The notes under the pieces were generated by a model, which saw nothing but the letters and a program-made list of their open reading frames with translations, was not told the origin of the DNA and did no database searches. From Gammaproteobacteria bacterium (GTDB lineage: Bacteria; Pseudomonadota; Gammaproteobacteria; Pseudomonadales; Porticoccaceae), in NCBI GenBank assembly GCA_006227015.1, contig SBGI01000112.1, positions 1 through 10,722 on the forward strand: DNA of 10,722 nucleotides, read 5' to 3'. The position numbers and the translations under genes were made by a program. The stretch's first letter is position 1. The number at the start of each line of letters is the position of its first letter. Positions 5,808 to 10,722 of the stretch are shown piece by piece.

Positions 5808-7592
5808 TCCAAACACGTATTTGCCCGGTGCCGGCCAGAGAACCTTGTAGCCCTTATCAGGTGCGCCCATGGGAGGGGGGGCGACTTCTTCGCTGCACTG
5901 TTGGTCAAGCCACAGATTGAGTACCGGCCACCAGGAGCCGGTATGTGTTTCCTGGGTGGCAACCCAGGTGTCCGGGTCGATGTATTTGTCCATGGGTTCG
6001 CGAAAGGCAACCTGGTAAGTGCGCCGGGGGTGCTCCGGGCCGCAGGCGATGCCGGCATTATGGCCGCCGCTGGTAAGTAGGAAGGTAATATCGCTGCGGG
6101 CGATGTGGTTGATTTTGTATACGGACTTCCAGGGCGCAACGTGATCGGCCGTGGTGCCGACCACAAAGAAAGGCACGCGAACATCCTGAATGGCGATAGG
6201 CTTTTCATCGATCAGGAATTTGCATTGCGTCAGGCGGTTTTCCACGAAAAGTTCATGCAGGTAACGGCTGTGCATGGCCGCTGGCATGCGGGTGCCATCA
6301 GCATTCCAGGCCATCAGCGGTATGGGTTTTGACTCCCTGCCCATGTAGTAGCGCTCAACGGCGGGATTCCAGATCATGTCCTGGGCGCGCAGGGCTTTGA
6401 AAGCTCCGCCCATACTGGCAGCTTCGAGGTAGCCGTCTGTCCACATCATGCTGTCCAGGAAAGCCAATTGGCTGGCGCCAAGAAAGCGGGTAATTTCGCC
6501 GGCCTCGGTGAAATCCACCTGTGCAGCCAGCAGAGTGACACTGTTCAGGCTGTCGTCGTCCTCCCTGGCCAGGTAGGCGGCGCCGATGGAGAGAAGCGTG
6601 CCTCCGATGCAGTACCCCATGGTATTGATTTTGGTGTCGGGGACTACAGCCTTGACGGCATCAAGAGCGGCGAGAAAACCGTGTTTCAGGTAGTCGTCCA
6701 GGTCCAGCTCGCGGTCGTCCTTGTCGGGGTTTTTCCAGGAAATCATAAATACTGTTTTGCCTTGGCCAACCAGATAATTCACCATGGAATTTTCAGGTAG
6801 CAGGTCGAGAATGTAATATTTCATGATCCAGGCGGGGACAATCAGCAGCGGCTCGCTGGCGACAGTTTCTGTTGACGGGCTGTACTGGATGACTTCGATA
6901 AGATGATTTTGAAAAATCACCTGGCCGGGCGTGACCCCGAGATTCTCGCCCACCTTGTAGTCGCCCATATCCGGGCGATCATCCTTGAGCAGTTTTTTCT
7001 GAATATCCCGCTGCATGTTGCCAATGCCTTCCAGCAGGTTCTTGCCTTTATTGTCCCAGGTGACCTTGAGCACTTCGGGGTTGGTGGGCAGGAAGTTGGC
7101 GGGAGAGGCGATATCGAGCAGCTGCTCGTTCATAAAATTGACCAGCTCGACATTGAGGCGGTCCATGCCGGGCACCTCGGTATCGGCTTCTCGCAGCCAC
7201 TCCAATACCAGGCCGTGACTTCTGGCCATCATGTTGAACGGCAGTTTCTTCCACAGCTCGTGCTTGAACAGGGATGAGGAGCGGGGCGGCGGTTCTTCGG
7301 AGCGCTCGGCAATCTGGCGAGCAGTTGCGGTGGTCAGATACAGCACCTTTTCTGCAAAACTTTGTAAAAGCTGTACCCGGCGTGCCGGTGAGATGGAAAG
7401 GTGGGCCAGCCAGTCCGTATAGGCGAGGATCAGCTGTATGGGCGAGAGGCCCTTGGCGCCTTTGCCAATGATAGCGCGGAGACGGGTATCAACTTTATTG
7501 ACAGTGTCATCGTTCAGGCGGGGTATTTCGGCGATCAGGTTGTCGAGCTCATCAATCACCTTGGAGATTGTTCTGTCCGGTTTTTCAGCCAC
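5805..7592 (-). CDS. phaC: Class I poly(3-hydroxyalkanoate) synthase PhaC
   Basis: This 595-residue enzyme polymerises (R)-3-hydroxyacyl-CoA, typically short chain for class I, into PHA on granules. The PhaC N-terminal domain covers roughly residues 70-290, including PANFLPTNPEVL. The alpha/beta-hydrolase core follows, with lipase-like box GYCIGGT (326-332) holding nucleophile C328, catalytic D483 in TADHVAPWKSVYK, and H511 in SGGHNAGI. W429 in PLMAWNADGTRMP matches the conserved tryptophan. Length and residue spacing are close to the Ralstonia class I enzyme (589 residues; C319, D480, H508). The segment PAWIMKYYILDL differs slightly from the common PPWINKFYILDL. The start is GTG with GAGG 8 nt upstream. 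No phaA, phaB, phasin, phaR or phaE is nearby, so substrate supply must come from elsewhere. rep follows closely on the same strand. Confidence 0.97.
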   Translation of the reverse strand: MAEKPDRTISKVIDELDNLIAEIPRLNDDTVNKVDTRLRAIIGKGAKGLSPIQLILAYTDWLAHLSISPARRVQLLQSFAEKVLYLTTATARQIAERSEEPPPRSSSLFKHELWKKLPFNMMARSHGLVLEWLREADTEVPGMDRLNVELVNFMNEQLLDIASPANFLPTNPEVLKVTWDNKGKNLLEGIGNMQRDIQKKLLKDDRPDMGDYKVGENLGVTPGQVIFQNHLIEVIQYSPSTETVASEPLLIVPAWIMKYYILDLLPENSMVNYLVGQGKTVFMISWKNPDKDDRELDLDDYLKHGFLAALDAVKAVVPDTKINTMGYCIGGTLLSIGAAYLAREDDDSLNSVTLLAAQVDFTEAGEITRFLGASQLAFLDSMMWTDGYLEAASMGGAFKALRAQDMIWNPAVERYYMGRESKPIPLMAWNADGTRMPAAMHSRYLHELFVENRLTQCKFLIDEKPIAIQDVRVPFFVVGTTADHVAPWKSVYKINHIARSDITFLLTSGGHNAGIACGPEHPRRTYQVAFREPMDKYIDPDTWVATQETHTGSWWPVLNLWLDQQCSEEVAPPPMGAPDKGYKVLWPAPGKYVFG

Positions 7593-7615
7593 GTATTGAT
7601 CCTCAGTTTGGGCGG

Positions 7616-7624
7616 ACTATACCA
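7616..7624 (-). promoter_or_regulatory. Extended -10 promoter candidate for phaC
   Basis: On the minus strand TGGTATAGT (7624-7616) matches an extended -10 element (TGn plus a -10 hexamer with 5 of 6 matches) and would start transcription near 7609, about 17 nt before the GTG start. The -35 region is poor, which is usual for extended -10 promoters. It lets phaC be expressed separately from comM. Confidence 0.45.
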
Positions 7625-7643
7625 CTGACCACGCATTAGGTTC

Positions 7644-7668
7644 ATGGCAATGCCTTCAAGATTGCCAT
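7644..7668. repeat. Perfect 8-bp inverted repeat upstream of phaC
   Basis: ATGGCAAT (7644-7651) and ATTGCCAT (7661-7668) are perfect inverted copies with a 9-nt spacer. They lie between the comM stop and the phaC -10 element, centred about 38 bp upstream of that element. No T-run follows on either strand, so an operator for a phaC regulator is at least as likely as a comM terminator. Confidence 0.5.
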
Positions 7669-7684
7669 TGTGTCGCGGTAGAAA

Positions 7685-9178
7685 TCAATGACTGAATTTG
7701 TGGCGGTAGCTCAGTGCTTCACTGAGGTGGTGGATATCAATGGTGCTGCTGGACTCGAGGTCGGCAATGGTTCTGGCGACCTTTAAAATGCGATGGATTG
7801 ACCGTGCGGACAGCCCCATTTGATCGCTGGCACGTTGTAACAGGTTTTTTTGCTCAGCGCTTAAAGGGCAGTGCGCTTTCAGTTGCTGGCTGTTTAGTTG
7901 GCTGTTAAGTACATCTGCACGTTGTCGCTGATATTCTCTGGCCTTTGTGACCCTGTGCAATACCGATGCGCTGGTTTCACCATCAGGGTTGTGTTGCATC
8001 AGGTCTTTACTGGGTAGGGCTGGCACATCCACCAACAGGTCGATGCGGTCCAGTAATGGTCCGGATATTTTCTCACGATAACGACGAACCTGATCCGGTG
8101 TGCATCGACAGCGTTCGCTGCCCTGATAACCACAGGGGCAAGGGTTCATGGCGGCAATAAGTTGAAATTGAGCCGGGTAACGAGTTTGCGCCTGCACCCT
8201 TGAAATCATGATTTCGCCGGATTCCAGTGGTTCGCGGAGTACCTCCAGTACTTTACGGGGAAATTCAGGCAATTCGTCCAGAAACAGTACCCCGTGATGG
8301 GCCAGTGAGATTTCACCCGGCCTGGGCACGCTGCCGCCACCAACCAGCGCGGTTGCCGAGGCTGTGTGGTGTGGTGCGCGAAAGGGCGGTTGTGACAGTG
8401 CCCTGCGCAGCCCCAACCCTGCCACAGAATGTATTGCGGCCACTTCCAGCATCGCGTCTGCGGTGAGCGGTGGCAGGATGCCGGGCAGACGTGAAGCGAG
8501 CATGGTTTTACCTGTGCCCGGAGGCCCTTTGAATAGCAGGTTGTGTCCGCCGGCAGCGGCAATTTCCAGTGCCCGCTTTGCCTGTTGCTGGCCGACAATA
8601 TCACTCAAGTCGACTGTGCTGGGGGCAACTGAACCCGGTGTGTCAGCCTCGTGAGCCGCAAGGGGTTGGTTGCCGTTGAGATGTGCACACACCTCCAGCA
8701 AGTGTTGTGCACCGTAGACGACGGTATGCTTGCTGAGGGCTGCCTCGCTGGCGTTGCCGAGTGGCGTGATCAGGCTTTTGCCGGCCCGGGCGCAGGCCAA
8801 GGCGGTAGGCAAGACGCCGTCTATGGCTCGCAACTCTCCGGACAAAGCCAGTTCGCCAATGACTTCTATATTTGCCAGTTGCTCGAGAGGTAACTGTTCT
8901 GAAGCAGCGAGAATGCCGAGGGCTATGGCGAGATCAAAGCGTCCTCCCTCCTTGGGGAGGTCGGCGGGGGCGAGGTTAATGGTGATGCGGCGTGCTGGAA
9001 ACTCGAAGTGAGAATTCAGCAGGGCACTGCGTACCCGGTCTTTGCTTTCCTTTACGGCAGTTTCAGGCATGCCGACAATGGTCAGTCCGGGCAAACCGTT
9101 AGACAGGTGCACCTCAATGGTGACTAATGGTGCATCAACGCCAATTTTTGCCCGGCTGTGAACAATGGCCAGTGCCAT
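7685..9178 (-). CDS. comM: YifB/ComM family Mg-chelatase-like AAA+ ATPase
   Basis: This 497-residue protein starts with the ribosomal-S5-like/Lon-protease-like domain of the YifB family (GLPGLTIVGMPETAVKESKDRVR, about 28-50, and NLAPADLPKEGGRFDLAIALG). A Mg-chelatase AAA+ core follows, with Walker A GPPGTGKT (218-225), Walker B VLFLDELPE (297-305) and a cysteine-rich NPCPCGYQGSERCRC loop (345-359), then a C-terminal helical domain (about 400-495) with GLSARSIHRILKVARTIAD. ComM is known as a hexameric branch-migration helicase that integrates DNA during natural transformation, and it is conserved widely even in species not known to be competent, so its presence alone does not show competence. 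The ATG has a strong Shine-Dalgarno (GGAGG, plus-strand 9185-9189) 6 nt upstream. It lies 75 nt after ubiK on the same strand. Confidence 0.95.
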   Translation of the reverse strand: MALAIVHSRAKIGVDAPLVTIEVHLSNGLPGLTIVGMPETAVKESKDRVRSALLNSHFEFPARRITINLAPADLPKEGGRFDLAIALGILAASEQLPLEQLANIEVIGELALSGELRAIDGVLPTALACARAGKSLITPLGNASEAALSKHTVVYGAQHLLEVCAHLNGNQPLAAHEADTPGSVAPSTVDLSDIVGQQQAKRALEIAAAGGHNLLFKGPPGTGKTMLASRLPGILPPLTADAMLEVAAIHSVAGLGLRRALSQPPFRAPHHTASATALVGGGSVPRPGEISLAHHGVLFLDELPEFPRKVLEVLREPLESGEIMISRVQAQTRYPAQFQLIAAMNPCPCGYQGSERCRCTPDQVRRYREKISGPLLDRIDLLVDVPALPSKDLMQHNPDGETSASVLHRVTKAREYQRQRADVLNSQLNSQQLKAHCPLSAEQKNLLQRASDQMGLSARSIHRILKVARTIADLESSSTIDIHHLSEALSYRHKFSH

Positions 9179-9180
9179 GG

Positions 9181-9196
9181 CTACCCTCCCTGGTAG
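9181..9196 (-). promoter_or_regulatory. comM ribosome-binding site in a hairpin loop
   Basis: On the minus strand CTACC and GGTAG form a 5-bp stem around the loop AGGGAG, which holds part of the comM Shine-Dalgarno, directly before the start codon. The stem includes the last G of the GGAGG core. The structure is short and could be coincidental. Confidence 0.3.
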
Positions 9197-9253
9197 TGCT
9201 CTCTAGCGGTGCATCACTGCCAGCGGTTTGTTGCTCCGCGTGGCGATGACAGC

Positions 9254-9511
9254 CTAGTTTGACTGATTTTCCAATCGTGCTTCGAGTTCGGCCAGCAATT
9301 TTTCCATCTCCTCAATTTTTTCGCGGCTGCGAGCCAGCACCGCGCGCTGGGCATCAAACTCATCCCTGGTCACCAGATCCAGTTTGTCAAAGGTGGCTTG
9401 TGCTGCCGCCTTTATCTTCTGCTGAGCTTCCTTTCCCAGTATATCGGCACCTGGCGTGATTACAGCATTCAACTGCTGCAGGAACTGATGGAGTAGCTGG
9501 TCTGGTTTCAC
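9254..9511 (-). CDS. ubiK: Ubiquinone biosynthesis accessory factor UbiK
   Basis: This is an 85-residue BMFP-domain protein (formerly YqiC). The signature LDLVTRDEFDAQRAVLARSREK (from residue 44) is nearly the same as in E. coli YqiC, and a charged coiled coil follows (about 54-82, EEMEKLLAELEARLEN). In E. coli UbiK works with UbiJ in the soluble ubiquinone-biosynthesis complex needed for aerobic coenzyme Q production; it forms trimers and has membrane-fusogenic activity. E. coli YqiC is about 96 residues, so this is slightly short at the C-terminus. The start is GTG at 9511 with only a weak GGA upstream; an ATG a few bases earlier is out of frame. In pseudomonads this gene also lies between comM and the divergent glnK-amtB. 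Confidence 0.93.
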   Translation of the reverse strand: MKPDQLLHQFLQQLNAVITPGADILGKEAQQKIKAAAQATFDKLDLVTRDEFDAQRAVLARSREKIEEMEKLLAELEARLENQSN

Positions 9512-9542
9512 GGCATTTATTCCAAGGTGTTAGGTGGTATCT

Positions 9543-9570
9543 ATTTTAGAGTCTTTGCTGACGCTGTACA
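9543..9570 (-). promoter_or_regulatory. Sigma70-like promoter candidate for ubiK
   Basis: On the minus strand TGTACA (9570-9565, 4 of 6) and TAAAAT (9548-9543, 5 of 6) are 16 nt apart, giving a start near 9536 and a short leader to the GTG at 9511. It drives the opposite strand to torF from the same 297-bp divergent region. Confidence 0.45.
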
Positions 9571-9615
9571 GGATGGGGTACAGAAAACGAAGCAAAAAAC
9601 AAAATCGCCTTGTTT

Positions 9616-9664
9616 TGGTGCCAAATGGTGCCCGTTTGATAAATATGTGCACTAAAAGTGTGCG
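9616..9664 (+). promoter_or_regulatory. NtrC-like binding elements upstream of torF
   Basis: GCAC (9649-9652) and GTGC (9660-9663) are inverted and separated by 7 nt, the spacing in the known NtrC consensus TGCACC-N4-TGGTGCA. Upstream, TGGTGCC occurs twice as a direct repeat (9616-9622 and 9626-9632), 10 bp apart, and each copy holds a perfect right half-site TGGTGC. The full site is centred about 60 bp upstream of the sigma54 -24 element, or about 84 bp before the predicted start. That is close for an enhancer but usable. The rest of the 9512-9808 gap is AT-rich with no gene I can support. Confidence 0.5.
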
Positions 9665-9713
9665 TACGATGCTTTTTTTAGTGATTTTAGCTTCTCTGGG
9701 GCTCCGGGTTTGT

Positions 9714-9729
9714 TGGCACGGCAAATGCA
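9714..9729 (+). promoter_or_regulatory. Sigma54 (RpoN) promoter for torF
   Basis: TGGCACGGCAAATGCA matches the RpoN consensus TGGCACR-N4-TTGCW at all specified positions but one (A for T in the -12 element). The -24 GG (9715-9716) and -12 GC (9727-9728) are separated by the required 10 nt. Transcription would start near 9740, about 69 nt before the torF ATG. With glnK next, nitrogen-limitation control through NtrB/NtrC is the natural reading. Confidence 0.75.
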
Positions 9730-9808
9730 TAATCCCATGGCGTGCGACCTTAAATACTATCGCACCCATTAAATTTATTTGCTGTTGTTTATATTTTTGG
9801 AGAAGCAT

Positions 9809-10594
9809 ATGAACACTTTTAAAAAATCACTTGTTGCAACGTCTATTGCGCTGACCATGCCTTTAGCCGCCAATGTTGCACAGGCCTTTGAAACTTCCGC
9901 TAATGTCACTTTGACCACCGACTATAAGTTCCGTGGTATTTCTCAATCAGATACTGCCCCTGCCATTCAAGGTGGTTTTGATGTGGGCTTTGAAAGTGGC
10001 TTCTACGCTGGCATTTGGGGTTCATCGGTTGATTTCGACACAAATGACGGATCTGATGTGGCAGATGCGAGCATGGAGCTGGACTACTACGCAGGTTTTG
10101 CTGGCGATTTAACTGATAGCCTCAGCTATGACCTTGGCTACATCTACTACGACTACCCTACTTCTAATGAGACAGAGTTTGCCCTTACAGGTAAGCGCGA
10201 TCTTGATTATCAAGAATTCTATGCCAGCTTGTCTTTCAACGACTTGACGGTTGGGTTCGCCTATTCCGATGACTACTGGCTGGAAACTGGTGACTTCTAC
10301 TACGTCTATGCCGATTACGGGTTTGAGTTGCCTGGGGGCTTTAGCTTGGGCTTGCATTACGGCTACAACGACTTCGAATATGCTGATGACGACAGCGATC
10401 CCAAAGATGCAGAGCAGGCTTTCCTCTTCGATGGTGAAGACAGCTACTCTGATTACTCTATCAGCCTGGGAAAATCCTATCTGGGTATGGATTTCTCACT
10501 GAGCTGGGTGGATACCGACTTGGATGACGACGAGTGCGGTGGCACTGACTGGTGTGATAGCTCTGTAGTTTTCTCTATCAGCAAAAGCATGTAA
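9809..10594 (+). CDS. TorF family putative outer-membrane porin
   Basis: This 261-residue protein has a clear Sec signal peptide (MNTFKKSLVATS, hydrophobic core to about 20, cleavage after AQA at residue 26). The mature part is rich in Tyr, Phe, Gly and alternating residues, as in an outer-membrane beta-barrel. The start TLTTDYKFRGISQSD (34-48) and the GG-F-Y-GIWGSSVDF segment are typical of the TorF/Gcw_chp family, whose substrate is not known. The protein is strikingly acidic (for example YADDDSDPKDAE at 191-202 and DTDLDDDE at 235-242), as is common in marine bacteria. C243 and C249 could form a disulfide. The last residue is Met (FSISKSM) rather than the usual terminal Phe. The ATG at 9809 is chosen for GGAG 6 nt upstream and the signal peptide; an upstream in-frame start at 9779 would spoil the signal. 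A sigma54 promoter precedes it and glnK follows. Confidence 0.88.
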   Translation: MNTFKKSLVATSIALTMPLAANVAQAFETSANVTLTTDYKFRGISQSDTAPAIQGGFDVGFESGFYAGIWGSSVDFDTNDGSDVADASMELDYYAGFAGDLTDSLSYDLGYIYYDYPTSNETEFALTGKRDLDYQEFYASLSFNDLTVGFAYSDDYWLETGDFYYVYADYGFELPGGFSLGLHYGYNDFEYADDDSDPKDAEQAFLFDGEDSYSDYSISLGKSYLGMDFSLSWVDTDLDDDECGGTDWCDSSVVFSISKSM

Positions 10595-10602
10595 TTGACT
10601 GT

Positions 10603-10637
10603 CGGCGCCCTGTCTTATGACTTGGGCGCCGTTTTTT
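10603..10637 (+). terminator. Rho-independent terminator after torF
   Basis: CGGCGCCC (10603-10610) and GGGCGCCG (10624-10631) form a perfect 8-bp GC-rich stem with a 13-nt loop, followed at once by six T residues (10632-10637). It begins 8 nt after the torF stop and ends 3 nt before the glnK Shine-Dalgarno. Confidence 0.9.
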
Positions 10638-10653
10638 CCTAAGGAGCAATGCG

Positions 10654-10722
10654 ATGAAAATGATTACAGCAGTAGTCAAGCCCTTCAAGCTCGATGATGT
10701 GCGTGAAGCACTGGCTGCCATC
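10654..10722 (+). CDS. glnK: Nitrogen regulatory protein P-II (GlnK), 5' end
   Basis: Only the first 23 codons are present. They read MKMITAVVKPFKLDDVREAL, the highly conserved N-terminal strand and helix of P-II proteins, which sense 2-oxoglutarate and ATP/ADP and control AmtB and nitrogen regulation. A strong Shine-Dalgarno AAGGAG (10641-10646) lies 7 nt upstream. GlnK is preferred over GlnB because of the ubiK-divergent position, where pseudomonads carry glnK-amtB, and the sigma54 signals upstream of torF. The uridylylation loop (Tyr51) and any amtB are beyond the window. Confidence 0.88.
   Translation, partial: MKMITAVVKPFKLDDVREALAAI

Noticed and set aside
5780..6208. Minus-strand 142-codon ORF inside phaC
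   Set aside because: It is an alternative frame of the well-supported phaC C-terminal half, which contains the catalytic D483 and H511; it shows no independent signals.
9530..9812. Two 92-codon ORFs open on opposite strands across the torF upstream region; the plus one overlaps the torF start as ATGA
   Set aside because: Neither has a Shine-Dalgarno or recognisable protein features. The plus ORF contains the sigma54 promoter and would start upstream of its transcript, and the minus ORF runs antisense through the same control region. Stop-free AT-rich spacing by chance is the simpler reading.
10530..10560. GGTGGCACTGACTGGTGTG near the torF 3' end as a sigma54 or NtrC element for glnK
   Set aside because: The GG is not followed after 10 nt by GC (TG instead), and the GCAC/GTGT halves have 6-nt rather than 7-nt spacing, so neither consensus is met; it is also ordinary torF coding sequence.
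1..10722. CRISPR array, insertion sequence, tRNA or rRNA, prophage or defence genes
   Set aside because: No regularly spaced repeats, transposase-like proteins, terminal inverted repeats, cloverleaf sequences or defence-type proteins were seen on reading both strands. The genes are conserved housekeeping genes in a familiar order.

Overview
The window looks like a chromosomal housekeeping stretch from a gammaproteobacterium, with nothing mobile in it. Gene content and order resemble pseudomonad and marine (Cellvibrionales-like) relatives: gluQ behind dksA with sfsA nearby, and ubiK divergent from glnK beside comM. A class I polyhydroxyalkanoate synthase and a very acidic TorF-type outer-membrane protein fit a marine heterotroph. 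This placement is an inference from gene order and protein style; no rRNA or other taxonomic marker is present.

Layout, left to right. Positions 1-1574 hold three minus-strand genes: dksA (stringent-response cofactor), gluQ (glutamyl-queuosine tRNA-Asp synthetase) behind it, and then the first 24 codons of a CbrB/NtrC-like response regulator running off the left edge. A divergent intergenic region (1575-1808) carries a strong sigma70-type dksA promoter and a weaker promoter facing right. Positions 1809-3693 hold a plus-strand pair, a class I/II aminotransferase and sfsA. sfsA converges on rep with only 3 nt between the stop codons. Positions 3697-9511 are a minus-strand array: ubiK (ubiquinone biosynthesis accessory factor), comM (YifB-type AAA+ protein), phaC (PHA synthase) and rep (DNA helicase). 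phaC and rep are separated by about 30 nt, and rep has an odd start region. Positions 9512-9808 are an AT-rich divergent regulatory region. The plus strand then carries torF (TorF-family putative porin), an intrinsic terminator, and the first 23 codons of glnK (P-II signalling protein) running off the right edge.

The most interesting part is the right end. A near-consensus sigma54 promoter (TGGCAC at 9714, GC at 9727-9728), with NtrC-like GCAC-N7-GTGC and tandem TGGTGCC elements upstream, sits before the TorF-type porin gene. A strong rho-independent terminator separates torF from glnK and leaves no room for a separate glnK promoter. This suggests a nitrogen-limitation operon in which an outer-membrane channel gene is made in excess over the P-II gene, which receives read-through. 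Other points worth a look are a mini-ORF that begins on the phaC stop codon and ends right before the only upstream rep start, a GC-rich discriminator plus 5'-end hairpin at dksA, and a perfect inverted repeat upstream of phaC. I found no wholly new defence, mobile or biosynthetic system.
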